NCBI GenBank assembly: GCA_039704465.1
Contig: JASFAU010000016.1
Location: 434,001-498,000, forward strand
From: Plasmodiophora brassicae
Lineage: Eukaryota > Endomyxa > Phytomyxea > Plasmodiophorida > Plasmodiophoridae
Direction: 5' to 3'
Length of the DNA stretch: 64,000 bases
Shown: positions 1 through 10,574 of the stretch, piece after piece
How positions within the stretch are numbered: position 1 is the first letter of the stretch
Layout of the letters: every line of letters starts with the position of its first letter
Notes under the pieces: generated by a model
Database searches by the model: none
The model's input: only the letters and a program-made list of their open reading frames with translations
What the model was told of the DNA's origin: nothing
Made by a program: the position numbers and the translations under genes

Positions 1-3000
1 AGATTCGCCCAGTGCACGATCGTTGATATTCTGCGGGAACGGCTGCGCCTATACGCAGCCGGCACTATCGTTCCCACCCAATCGCGTTCGCAACCAGAAG
101 TATTCCCTGATCTCGTTTCTGCCCCTGGTTCTGTACGACCAGTTCCGGTTCTTCTTCAACCTCTACTTCCTCATCGTCGCTATCAGCCAGTTCATCCCGG
201 AACTGCAAGTTGGCGTTCTGTTCACCTACGTTGCTCCCCTTGTGTTCGTCCTGACCGTTACCATATCGAAAGAGGTATCGTCACCGTTGGCTTGCGTCCA
301 TTAGGGGCTTCATCTGACGTGACATTCTCACAGGCATATGATGACTTTCAACGATATCGCCGTGACAAAGAGGCAAACTCTGCGATGTACGAAGTTATTG
401 AGAATGGGATTATCAAATCGGTTTGTGATGCGCGCCTCGTACGTGTATCCACCGAATCTGATCGTCTTCGATAGGTCCCCTCATCCAGCTTGCGAGTAGG
501 CGACCTTGTAATCGTGCACAAAGATGAGCGCGTTCCTGCCGATATGGTCTTGTTAAAGACCAGGGAGGAGAATGGCGAAATATTTATTCGGACGGACCAG
601 CTTGATGGAGAAACCGATTGGAAGTTGCGCCATGCTGTCCATTCGACCCAGCAACAGTTTGCATGGGAGGACGTGTACAAATTGCAGGGACGAATGGAAG
701 TTGAGGCCCCTCGTAAAGCAATCTACGACTTCGTGGGAGCGTTCACTACAAACCGCGATTCGCCGTCTGCATCGTCGCACGAACGCAATCCTGATGATGC
801 GAACCCTGCTGTCGAGGGCCTTGACCTCGAACACACCGTATGGGCGAACACCGTTATAGCAACTGGGTCAGGTTAGTTGTTTGTCGACCAGCTTGCTAGC
901 GTTTTGTCTAAGTGCTAATGTGCGAACGCGTTCATTGCAGTGGTTGGGTGTGTTATTTATACCGGAGACGAGACACGTTCGGTTATGAATGCGAACACTC
1001 CTGCGACAAAGATGGGCTTGGTCGACCTTGAACTCAACTCGATATCGAAGCTCTTGTTTGCCATGACTGTTCTTCTAGCGTTCGTAATGGTTACAATGAA
1101 AGGTACGTGCCAAGCCAGTTGTTGTGATTGGTGTCCTGAGGTTGAGCTAGGACTCTATGGGCAATGGCCCCTCTTATTCTTCCGATTCCTGCTTCTTTTT
1201 TCGGCCATCATCCCGATATCACTGCGCGTCAACCTTGATATGGCGAAGACTTTATATTCATTCCAGATCATGAGGGGTAACGTGCTGTATATGGAAGAAA
1301 AGACGCCGCACTCCAGACTTACCTTTTGAACAGATCCAAAGATTGAAATGACCATCGTACGAACGTCGACAATTCCCGAGGAACTTGGACGGATATCTTA
1401 TTTGTTCTCGGATAAGACGGGAACGTTGACCCAGAACGGTGGCGTGCAGTTCGTGCATTTGCCCATTCGCACTCGCTCATTAACGTCCGGATGTAGTAAT
1501 GATATTCAAAAAGCTTCAGTTACGCCCGCCTATGGCGCACCATCCGGAAACCCTTTCAGCAACACGAGAATCACTCAAGCGATCGTTTGAAATGGACGAT
1601 CTTGGGGCGACGTTAGATGAGGTGCGTTGCATTGCCTGAAAACACGCTAGCAATCTTATGCAGTGTTTTCCAGGTTTCCAGGTACGAAAGGCGTAAACGA
1701 GCCGATGCCGACTCTGCTCTCCAATCCTGCGTAATGGCGATTGCACTCTGCCACAACGTTACTCCAGTTGTCGATATGGACACCGGAAATCGCACACTTC
1801 AAGCGTCTTCACCAGACGAGGTCTGGATGTTGTTAGCGTAGGTGTCTATTGGTCGTTTACATCATCTGTCTCCTAGGTCGCGCTTGTCCGCTTTGTTGAG
1901 TCGGTCGATGTCATCCTGGAGTCCAGATCGCCTCGTCAGATAACATTGCGGCTTCCGAACGGCGATCTCAGCGAATACGAAGTCCTTAACATTTTCCCTT
2001 TCACTTCGGAAACGAAACGGATGGGAATCGTCGTCCGATGTTTGGTTTCTGGTGTCATTCGATTCTATCTGAAGGGCGCTGAGGTATGGCCTTGTATTCA
2101 CTTCGTGTTTCGGGCAGGGCTCATATTTGATTGCCATCCAGTCCGTTATGAGAACGCGTGTCGAACAGACGGACTGGCTGGATGAAGAAGTCGAGCAGCT
2201 CGCACGTGAAGGATTGCGAACCCTTGTCTTCGGCGGCAAGGAACTTCCTGCTGCTGAATATGAATCGTGGTCGCAAAAGTACGCTGTTGCTCGCAGCCAG
2301 CTTCAAGGACGAGATGCTGCCGTGCGTGCCGTTGTAGAACTGCTTGAGGTCAACCTGTCACTTCTAGGCGTTACGGGAGTCGAGGATAAACTCCAACCAG
2401 GCAAGTTGACTAATGCACTCTTGTTGCGCGCGCCTAAACGTGTGCGGTGCAGGAGTTAAAACGGCACTCGAGACGTTGCGGAATGCAGGCATTAGGGTTT
2501 GGATGCTGACTGGCGACAAGGCTGAGACCGCGGAATGTATCGGCAGGTCGGCTCGTCTCGTTGATAGGAATCAGCAGGTCCGTACCGAATGCAAGGTCCA
2601 CAGTTGCCCATTGCCTCAACCTGAACGTAGGTCTTCCACATTGTTGCGCATACGAAAAGGGAAGCGTGTCGGCGATTGGATCAGTTCGGTACACGTTCAC
2701 AGTCCGCGGTTTTAATCGATGGGACTTCGCTCGCGTTGCTGCTCGAATGGGCACCGAAACAATTCATCGAGTTGGCGTGCCAAGCGCCAGCCGTCATCTG
2801 CTGTCGGTGTTCGCCGACGCAGAAGGCCCAGGTTGTACACCTGGTTGCTGAGCACACCAAGAAGCGTTGTGCGGCCATCGGAGACGGTGGCAATGATGTG
2901 TCGATGATCCAGGCCGCTCACGTCGGTATCGGTATTGTCGGACGTGAAGGGAAGCAGGCGTCTCTCGCTGCAGATTTCTCCGTTCAGCAATTCTCCCATA

Positions 3001-3671
3001 CGCAAAGGCTCGTTCTGTGGCACGGCCGCAATTCCTATTATCGCACGGCGCGGATGAGCCAGTTCGTTATGCACCGAGGTATCATCATCTCGGTGATACA
3101 GGCCGTCTTCTCATCGCTCTTCTACTGGGTCACTATACCAATCTACACGGGCTGGCTCTATGTTGGGTATGCAACGGTGTTTACCCAACTGCCTGTTTGT
3201 GCCCTAGTCCTTGACCAGGACGTGGACGAATCGGTCGTCAATTTGTACCCGGAATTGTACCAAGAGCTCCAACGAAGCCGGCCCCTGTCGCATAAGACCT
3301 TTCTGATCTGGGTCTTGAAATCTGTCTATCAGGGGTCCGTCATCATGATGCTGGGCATGCTTCTGTTCGAGTACAAGTTCATCAATGTCGTCGCCATCAC
3401 ATTCACGTCCTTGATTCTCGCCGAACTGCTCAACGTCGCCTTTGAGATTCACAAGTGGACCTGGACCATGGTCCTGTGCGAACTCGTATCGCTGTTGCTC
3501 TACCTCGTTTCCCTCACGATGCTGAAGGATCAGATCGACATCGTATTCGTCATGAGCAGCGATTTTCTGTGGAAGGTCACGGTCATTACGTGCACAGCTA
3601 CGTTGCCCGTCAGCATTGCGAAGTACCTTCAAAGCAAGATATCACCAACAACAGCATCGAAAGTTCATTGA
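1..3671 (+). CDS. P4-type ATPase, Neo1/ATP9-like phospholipid flippase (5' partial)
   Basis: This gene encodes a phospholipid-translocating P-type ATPase of the Golgi/endosome Neo1/ATP9 class. The actuator motif [11 protein letters not shown], the phosphorylation loop [10 protein letters not shown] (about 1410-1437), the hinge [10 protein letters not shown] and [11 protein letters not shown] are all present in order, followed by about six C-terminal TM segments and the stop at 3669-3671. The Neo1/ATP9 assignment rests on family-typical stretches such as FFFNLYFL near the first TM and SFSLRV-like TM4 context ([12 protein letters not shown]). About eleven short introns are needed, e.g. 275-333, 445-474 (30 nt), 872-940, 1103-1150, 1277-1333, 1439-1496, 1622-1673, 1821-1876, 2094-2141, 2401-2452 (GC-AG) and 2579-2630. 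The start lies upstream of the window; the first about 80 bases are not resolved. Confidence 0.93.
2401..2452 (+). other. GC-AG intron in the flippase gene
   Basis: The frame is restored across the [20 protein letters not shown] junction only by removing 52 nt that begin GCAAGTTGAC and end GTGCAG. The donor is therefore GC rather than GT, with an otherwise consensus GCAAGT. A CTAAT-like branch site follows directly after the donor region. This is a standard minor class of U2 intron. Confidence 0.75.
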
Positions 3672-3705
3672 TAATTTTATATACGATAACAACTCCAGGC
3701 CACGT

Positions 3706-4236
3706 ATGACAGCTGTGTGCTTGAGCTATGGAGCTGTCCTACGACGTGCCTTGTTGATCGGGATCTTCGTCTTGGGGCGCCTGGCTCACGTCCGGCATGT
3801 CTGGCGATGGCGAGGCCGATGTGCTGGGCCCACGATGCGCACTGTCCATTGGGACAGACTGCCCGAAACAATGATGGATGATTGTGAGAACGATGTTGAA
3901 CAGCGCAACAGACTGGTGATTCGATGGGTCCTGCAACACAAGGATGTCAACGAGGTTTGTCGCAGAATACCATGGGCTGATCATACCGCGTTAGCACGCC
4001 TCGTTGCGATTGACCTGTACAACTCGCGAAGTGTCGCTGCCGTATCAGGGAGCAGCGGCTTATCCAACCGTAGGAGGGCGGACCAGATCCAGATCACAAC
4101 GGGTTCCGGTACAACAGCACCGGTAGAGGACGTGTCGCATCGCACAACGCTCGCCAGGTGTCGAAGAATGCTTCGCGTTCGCACCTACGGTATCGCACGG
4201 TCAGCAGACATAACCGAAGTGCACGTCTCTATCTGA
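3706..4236 (+). CDS. hypothetical protein, possible N-terminal signal/TM
   Basis: An ATG-initiated frame of 176 codons starts 35 bases after the flippase stop. The N terminus carries a hydrophobic stretch (RRALLIGIFVLGRLA) that could be a signal anchor. The rest is basic and has no motif I recognise. Its stop overlaps the convergent Gemin2-like gene by 8 bases. Spacing and length are compatible with a real gene, but no homology supports it. Confidence 0.3.
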   Translation: MTAVCLSYGAVLRRALLIGIFVLGRLAHVRHVWRWRGRCAGPTMRTVHWDRLPETMMDDCENDVEQRNRLVIRWVLQHKDVNEVCRRIPWADHTALARLVAIDLYNSRSVAAVSGSSGLSNRRRADQIQITTGSGTTAPVEDVSHRTTLARCRRMLRVRTYGIARSADITEVHVSI

Positions 4237-4699
4237 CCTGGTCCAGGGCGGCAATTTCCGAGAGCGATGGAAGCCTGGATTCGTCAACGAAACGGGCACG
4301 CCATGCACTGGCATTGTTGCTATGAGGCAATCCCTCAGCGTGCTCTTCGATCCCGAATCGGGCAATGACACGCGCCAAGCTCTGACGCAGTTCAGCGAAA
4401 CGGACCGCGAACCGTACCGCCCAGTCCGGGCGCGGCATCGACGCGCTGGGCGACATTGGCACACAACGGGGGACGACCCGCACCCCAGCCTTGACCTTCA
4501 CGTCCGCCGGAACGGGCTTCGACACCACAAACGGGATCCGCCGCGCCTCCATGCGCACTCGCAACAGGTACTCGTCGGCAGAGGCCGGAGGCGCATCGCC
4601 CGTCGTCCGCACCACCTGCGTCTCGTCAATGGGCAGCGCCGCCTTGCCAGGTCGCGTTTGCGTCGCCCTGGCGCGTTTCCTGCTGCCGCTGCTGGACAT
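4229..4699 (-). CDS. Gemin2/SIP1-like SMN-complex protein (short form)
   Basis: The gene encodes 156 aa from the ATG at 4699. Two patterns match Gemin2: an early ADEYLLRVRMEA segment followed by a PFVV stretch, equivalent to the EEYLRRVR-EA block that binds SMN and Sm proteins, and a downstream DWAVRFAVRFAELRQSL helix, equivalent to the W-x-FxxLRQxL helix. Gemin2 helps assemble Sm rings on spliceosomal snRNAs. Known family members are usually about 250-280 aa, so this form is compact. A nuclear-localisation-like RKRAR lies at the N terminus. An unrelated protein with chance resemblance remains possible. Confidence 0.5.
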   Translation of the reverse strand: MSSSGSRKRARATQTRPGKAALPIDETQVVRTTGDAPPASADEYLLRVRMEARRIPFVVSKPVPADVKVKAGVRVVPRCVPMSPSASMPRPDWAVRFAVRFAELRQSLARVIARFGIEEHAEGLPHSNNASAWRARFVDESRLPSLSEIAALDQVR

Positions 4700-4802
4700 C
4701 GGCAGTCTCCCAGTCACGCACTTCCCGATACCGCAGCTGTTCCCCGTCACGGGGCGGCAACGGCAATCGCCGTTCCCAGTGATGGGCTGCAATTATGCAA
4801 CC

Positions 4803-4907
4803 GGCCCGTTCCAGTGCTGAGCTGCAGTCAGGTAACAGGCCCGTTCCAGTGCTGAGCTGCAGTCAGGTAACAGGCCCGTTCCAGTGCTGAGCTGCAATTA
4901 GGGAACA
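4803..4907. repeat. 3 x 35 bp tandem repeat
   Basis: Three consecutive 35-bp units occupy 4803-4837, 4838-4872 and 4873-4907. Units 1 and 2 are identical and unit 3 differs at its end (GCAATTAGGGAACA instead of GCAGTCAGGTAACA). Each unit contains GTGCTGAGCTGCA. The array sits between the start of the Gemin2-like gene and the 3' end of the nucleotide-sugar transporter gene, both on the minus strand. Confidence 0.95.
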
Positions 4908-4957
4908 GGGGCGCCACGGCGACCACCCGTGTAACAGTCGACATGCGTGCGGTAGGT

Positions 4958-6153
4958 TTATTCCGATTTCTTCTCGGCGGCGGCGACCTGGGCCATGCGC
5001 TTCGCCTGGTACTTGGTGTAGATGTTGAGGCCGAGGCCGGCGAAGACGAGGGCGACCCCGACCCACTGCGGGGTATTGACGCGGTTGCCGAACCAGAGGA
5101 CGGAGAACAGGATGGTGAAGAACTTCCGGGTCGTTGTAACCGTCTTGTGCAGTGGAGTCAGTAACGTACAGTGGCAACCGATGCGGAGCGTCACGCATAC
5201 GGTTAGAACGAGCGAATCGAATCGGAACATGGTGAGGAAGATGAAGTTCTGGCCGACAGCGCTGAAGATGCAGAATTCCAGGATGTCGCGAAGGATGTCC
5301 GGATGCCGCTGCGTGAACGATACGGCCTCCCAGAACGACCCTTGTGCGAACATGACGGCGAGACAGATCGGGATGGCGTACGCGTTCGTGCCGAACATCA
5401 TCTCATGCATCGACGGGCGATGGCGTGCAATGATGCGTTCCTGGGGGGGAAACCGCGCTCCTCCGTTAGGAACGAATTCGAACACGAACACGGAGCGTTC
5501 GGCACCTGGAGAGGACCGGTGAACCCGTCCAGCGCCAGCGACAGCAGAAGCAGGGCAACGCCTTCCAGTCGCTGCACGCTTTCATGCTTCGATCCCGATG
5601 ATTGTTGGAATCCCATGAACACTGAAATCCCAAGCGTGATCAGCGCGACCTGCACGTATTCTTGCTTCTTGTACCGTTTGCCGTTGATACAAATGCCCTG
5701 GACAAGACGTGACCGCCCCCCGTCAAATCATGGTCGCACGCGTTCGCAGACCAAACGGAACACTACCATCAACATGACCGGGATCATCTTGCACGATTTG
5801 CCGAGGACCTGCGTCGGGTAGTTGACATACCGCAGCGCCTGATTGCTGCACAGCATGGCCCCGATGTAGGCGGCCGCCACCATGGCATACTGCTTGGCGG
5901 GAACACGCGACCTGCCTTCGACGGGCGATGCCCCTCCCAGGACGACCCTGCAGACGAGCGCCGTGACCGTGTTGCAGACGCACTGGCAGAACACGAGGAA
6001 GACCGTGTACGTGAACAGGGCGCCGTCCGCCCCGTGCCTCGTCTTGTACAGCTTCTCCTGGACCCAGCCGAACGACAGGAAGCACAGGTAGATGCCGGCC
6101 GTGCACCCCGCCAGGTGCAGCACGTCCTGCGCATGGCTGTACGACCGACCCAT
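4958..6153 (-). CDS. SLC35B1/HUT1-type nucleotide-sugar transporter
   Basis: This is a multi-TM ER/Golgi nucleotide-sugar transporter of the UAA family. Four exons (5740-6153, 5506-5697, 5201-5440, 4958-5143) join in frame to 343 aa, close to the usual family length. Diagnostic segments are NYPTQVLGKSCKMIPVMLM in exon 1, LLLLSLALDGFTG, and VTTTRKFFTILFSV followed by QWVGVALVFAGLGL. The C terminus is lysine-rich (AAAEKKSE), consistent with an ER-retrieval tail. Introns are 42, 65 and 57 nt. Substrate (UDP-galactose, UDP-glucose or ATP/ADP exchange) cannot be told from sequence. Confidence 0.92.
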
Positions 6154-6365
6154 GTCTTCGTGCCCCGGCTGGCCACGTCAGCACGCGCCGCGATAGATTT
6201 AAACCCCGCCGCACCGCACCACCCCCGGCCGACCAACCCCAGACGCCGCACGCCGTCTCTCTAAATATATCGCCGCTATCTGCAAACGCCGCGAAAACCC
6301 AATTCCTATTCTGTTTAAAAGCCCGCTGCTGTCCGCCGGTGTCGCTGATCCGGCAGACCCGAGAT

Positions 6366-6593
6366 TCACTTGGTACTGGGGGGCGCGTTGCTCTTGAAGG
6401 CCTTGTCGACTTTGCTCTTGACGGTGGCGAACCCCGAATGCGCACTGGACATCTTCTGTTTCATTTCCTTCTTCTTGCCGGCGAGCTTGGACGCCTCCTC
6501 CGGCAGCTGGCTGCCCGTGATTAGCGACTGGGACGTCGCCACGCTAACGAGGACGAACGCGAGGATGAATAGAACGACGAGGACGACCTTCAT
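6366..6593 (-). CDS. small secreted/membrane-anchored protein, 75 aa
   Basis: From the ATG at 6593 the protein opens with a strong hydrophobic signal (MKVVLVVLFILAFVLVSVATS) followed by a lysine-rich, helix-prone tail with no cysteines. It is too short for a domain call. It lies 212 bases upstream (minus strand) of the transporter start. It could be a small secreted protein or a single-pass anchor. Confidence 0.55.
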   Translation of the reverse strand: MKVVLVVLFILAFVLVSVATSQSLITGSQLPEEASKLAGKKKEMKQKMSSAHSGFATVKSKVDKAFKSNAPPSTK

Positions 6594-6739
6594 CGCTGAT
6601 CGGAAACGCAATTTGTTCAATGGGATTTGCGGCGTCGTGACGCCATCCCCAGAATCTCCACGCCGTGAATCACGCTTGCCTGGACAGTGGGCGGCGCGTG
6701 GGCTCAATACACCTCGTGCTTCCGGTTCCCGCGGCATCA

Positions 6740-7357
6740 ATGCCTTTCCGCGTCGATGGACGACGCCGATGTTCGTTGCCCCGCTGCCGGCGAAGCATCA
6801 TCCTTGTCGTGATCCTATATTTAGTCACCGCCTTCTCGTGGTTGGTCGAGGGTGGTTCGCTGCTCACCACTGCCACTACCGGCCTGCGACTCCCCATGCC
6901 GCCATGGGCATTCGTCTTCGCTGCTATTAGCCGTATTCTGGCGGCCCCGGAGCATCCCGTAATCGTCATCGGTATCGGGGCTTGCGCGTTTGCAAGGTTG
7001 CCCTTGTCGGCTGCGGAGAACGATGCTGACGCTAAGCTGGACAGCGTTGGGAACGATGTCGACCAGAACTATGCCTCTGCAGTCATCCAGTACGTCCTGT
7101 TTGGCGCCCTCTGTATGTTATCGGCCTACCAGACGGCCTACCTACTTGTGGAGATCTGCATGAACCCGAGACGGGACGTCGTTTACCGTCCCAGACCTGA
7201 ATGGGTCTGGGGGAACCATGCCGGTCTCAGTGACGAGGACTTCACTCCTCGGGACGGGTGGCCTCGTCCAGACCAGCCTGCCTCGACATCCGGAAGAATC
7301 CAAGCCCTGAACCATGTAGTACCTAATAGGAGCGGACGGTCACTTCATGCCCAATGA
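6740..7357 (+). CDS. hypothetical multi-TM protein, 205 aa
   Basis: An ATG at 6740 opens a 206-codon frame with three clear hydrophobic segments: IILVVILYLVTAFSWL near residue 21, a second around FVFAAISRIL...VIVIGIGACAF, and a third at VLFGALCMLSAYQTAYLL. The C terminus is proline- and tryptophan-rich and probably cytosolic. No family is recognised. It is divergent from the small minus-strand gene, with 146 bases between start codons. Confidence 0.5.
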   Translation: MPFRVDGRRRCSLPRCRRSIILVVILYLVTAFSWLVEGGSLLTTATTGLRLPMPPWAFVFAAISRILAAPEHPVIVIGIGACAFARLPLSAAENDADAKLDSVGNDVDQNYASAVIQYVLFGALCMLSAYQTAYLLVEICMNPRRDVVYRPRPEWVWGNHAGLSDEDFTPRDGWPRPDQPASTSGRIQALNHVVPNRSGRSLHAQ

Positions 7358-8246
7358 CTAATTGACATATAACAACAACCTGCATTGTCAAGTCTGTATA
7401 CCCCACTGTGAGAACCGGCTCGCTGGGCATGTAACCGCAACGTTCGGGCATTCTGCAATATCTCTCTCTTTCGACGTAGGAGTCCCATGGACTCCTCCTG
7501 CCTTGTCTTAGGTCTGCCTGGCCAGGTCAAAGTTTAATCGCAGCTTTGTACCGAATGCCCACACCGTTCGCCGATGTGCTCAACCTGGTCGTCGATCTGG
7601 AGACGCGTCTCGCGCGGTAGTCAGCTTCATGGTGATCGTCCATTACACGTGATCAACACCCGGTCGCACGCGTGCCCACCTTGCTTGTCGTCTTCGCGAC
7701 CACCATCATTGCTTCGAGACTTACTGCCGGAGCGATGCCGACCAGCCTTCGATACCCGTTCTTCCTTGGGCGATCTCACGCCTGAGCACCTTACCGGTCA
7801 GGCACGGCTCCTCATGCTTGGCCGCGATCCGTCTTTGGTTCGCGCGCTTGCCGAACTAGGCCTACATGGTTGACGACATGTGACTCTCGGGCGCGCAATG
7901 GACGATCGCATTCTGCAGGCCTATACGCCCGTTCGTACCCGATTACGTCGATGTATCGACCATATGGCGAGAGTCGCCCGTCAGGTTCGGGAGTTTGTGT
8001 CAACACAGTCACGTTTGTCAGTGGGGTGGCGGTCCAGCGAGAACGTTTGACGTTTATGGGAAATGGCTCGTACGCGCTGGCTGGGAGGTTGATGCCATTG
8101 CACCTCCGACAGCGCCAGGACGACTAGAAAGGACAGTGTGCACATTGCCGCTGAAACACAGAATGGGCTCGCAGGGTCGTCGAACACATTTCGACACCAA
8201 GCGGGGCTGGAACACATATTGGAAGCTGTTTACCGTTCGTAAGGCG
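7358..8246. other. no confident gene; possible unresolved plus-strand exons
   Basis: I could not assemble a gene here. Two plus-strand stretches look protein-like: an ATG at 7555 opening MPTPFADVLNLVVDLETRLAR, and a frame around 7705-7872 ending in LGRDPSLVRALAELG. The phases do not join cleanly with any donor/acceptor pair I tried. A short frame from 7900 (MDDRILQAYTPVRTRL) may also be an exon. This could be a small multi-exon gene or a decayed one. Confidence 0.3.
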
Positions 8247-9762
8247 TTACTGAATGCGTCGTCCCGGCGGCCGCATCACTGTTGACGAATTGACGACCGG
8301 GTGCGTTCGACATGGACGAACGGGCCGGAACATGACGACGCGGAACGCGCTGTCGAGGGCGCGCCCTGTGAGGAACATGGCCCAGGACAGGGTCCACCCG
8401 GCCGGGCTCCACAGGAACGAATGCGAGATGCTCATCAGGGCGAACGCCGTGGACACCATCAGCATCGACGAGCCGAGGCCCAGCGTGCATCGCGACAGCC
8501 GCTGCTGGATGTCTTTGGATGAGGCGGGCCGCTCCGGTTCGTTGTTGAGCCGGGCCGCCAGGTAGTAGAAACGCAGGGCGCTGACGACGAGGTGCGTGCC
8601 GGTGACGATCTGCAGAACGAGGAGGACGCCGGCGGCCACCGTCTGGAACGTGAAATTGTCGTCGCCCATCGACAGCATCGTCGACAGGACCGTGTCGATG
8701 ACGACGGCAACGGCGCAGAGGAAGGCGACCAGCGACGGGTACTCGCCGCAGAGCGCCCGGGTCGCCCAGGACGGCGACGAGCGCAGCGAGACATGCAGGA
8801 AGGTCCTGTTCCAGGTGATGGCCGACATGGTCGAGCAGACAAACCCCCAACCCGTCAGGCACGTCGTGAAGAAGTACTGGACGGGGCCGGCCACGTTCGA
8901 CGTCGAATACCACCCGCCGGCGCAGACGATGCCGCCGACCAGCGTCGCTGTGACCGACTCGACGAACAGCGTCGCCACCGGGTAGTCGACGCGTTGCAGG
9001 AGGAACCCGACCCGGCGCCGGACCCCTCGGGAACCCCATGGGACGGCCGCCTCGTACTCCGCTTGGGCAATCGCCAGGTGCCCGTGCAGGAACACGACCG
9101 CCGACAGGCCCGTGACGACCAGGATCGCCCCGGGGATGCCTCGGACGAACACCTGGTAGTACCAGGACGCGAACACGTCCACCCAGACGTTCGCGTCCGG
9201 CGACGCCGTCGCTGTGGCGTTCGCCGACCGGATCAGGTCGGCGTAGACAGGTTCGGCCATGCCGACCTCCAGGAACAGGCCGCCCTGTGGGTGCGCCGCG
9301 TTCAGGAACAGGTTCGTCTGCGTGCCCGGGACGCCATGCGCCCGTATTCCTGCCAGGCAGGGTCAGCCCGGACGCAGGGAGGCACACACCGGCGACGTCG
9401 ACCGTACGCAGGACAGCGGAGGCGCCACCCTTGACGATGTTGAGGTAGGCGTGCGACATCAGGCAGAAGCCGTAGCCGTTGGCGCCAAGGACGACGATCT
9501 TGCCGGTGAACTCGTCCCGGGCGCTCAGGCCCGGGTCGCAATAGTCGCCGGTGACGAACGCCAGCCGCCCTGACACCATTGCCGACGCCGGGTCACCCGG
9601 TTGCGGCCCCAGGAACCTGTTCACCGGCGGGCTGTAGAACGTCAGGTTCCGGTCGCCGACCTGAACCGTGACGGCCGCATGGGCGAACGTTGCCCCGAGG
9701 CACCACCACAGCGGGACCCAGCGCCGCATCACGAAACTGGCCAAGGTACGGGTGACGATCAT
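8247..9762 (-). CDS. PA-domain protein with about six to seven TM segments
   Basis: Two exons (9390-9762 and 8247-9349, intron 40 nt) join in frame to about 491 aa. A signal peptide (WVPLWWCLGATFAHA) leads into a protease-associated-like luminal domain with GKIVVLGANGYGFCL and the IVKGGASAVLRTVDVAG turn. The second half holds about six or seven hydrophobic helices. The layout resembles other PA-TM membrane proteins, but the membrane half is not a family I can name. The start could instead be the internal ATG at 9729, which gives a more compact signal peptide. Confidence 0.7.
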
Positions 9763-9997
9763 GGGCAGGTCACGAGGACACATGTGGAGGAGATATGTCG
9801 GGCCAGCATCGTCGTGCTTTCGCTGATTCCCAAAGACGTCATCATCAAGGAGGCGTGTGCCAGTGCTGGAGTGAACAAGTCCCTGACCGCTGTTATGTGA
9901 ATGCAGATGACGAAACCATCGTGAGTCATGTCGCAGGCAGTGATTCACTGCTGGCCGGATCCGGTGGCGATCAAACGCCAAGAAATACGTCCGGACC

Positions 9998-10510
9998 ATG
10001 TCGTCGTCGTTCCTGATCGTTGTGCTCGTTGCTTCTCTGATGTCCGCCTCGTGTGTGGTAAATTCGCAAGCGGTGCAGGAGGAACAGGTTGGGACACCGG
10101 CGCCGGTGCAGAACGCGCCCATCAGGCAGACCGCCCAGCAGCAGCAGAGTACGGTCAGCCTGGGCCAGAGGCGGAACTCGCAGACGCACACGACCAGCGT
10201 GCTGACGCAGAACAAACAGGTCCAGGCCGAGAATTCCAACGACACAGCCGCCCAGCGTCAAGAGCAGCAGGCCGCCCAACAGCAGGCGGTGGCCCAGGCC
10301 AAACAGAAGCGGAGCGATATCCTGGCGACGACGCAGACGATCAAGGCCCAGAGCCCACAGCGCCCAGGTGGCCAGGTGACACGTCCGGCACCAGCGCCAA
10401 CGACGCAACCAATGGTCAACATAACGACCGCGCAGACGATTCGAACGCGGGCGGACACCCTTCGCAAGCGAATGCAATCGCCAATGACATCGTCAATGTT
10501 CTGGAAATAA
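9998..10510 (+). CDS. secreted glutamine-rich protein, 170 aa
   Basis: The ATG at 9998 is followed by a classical signal peptide (FLIVVLVASLMSASCVVNS). The mature part is very rich in Gln, Thr and Ala with QQQ runs, two possible N-glycosylation sites and almost no cysteine, so it is probably disordered. No family is recognised. The stop codon TAA lies inside an AATAAA at 10506-10511. The gene is divergent from the PA-TM gene, 235 bases between starts. Confidence 0.6.
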   Translation: MSSSFLIVVLVASLMSASCVVNSQAVQEEQVGTPAPVQNAPIRQTAQQQQSTVSLGQRRNSQTHTTSVLTQNKQVQAENSNDTAAQRQEQQAAQQQAVAQAKQKRSDILATTQTIKAQSPQRPGGQVTRPAPAPTTQPMVNITTAQTIRTRADTLRKRMQSPMTSSMFWK

Positions 10511-10574
10511 ACACACCGACGGGATCAACTGGAGTAGTATAATCAAATACGCTAACGGGGGGGGGGCGTACGCG

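Noticed and set aside
8230..10245. 671-codon minus-strand open frame across the PA-TM gene
   Set aside because: It mixes the true first exon with a wrong frame downstream; a 40-nt intron (9350-9389) restores the correct TM-rich frame.
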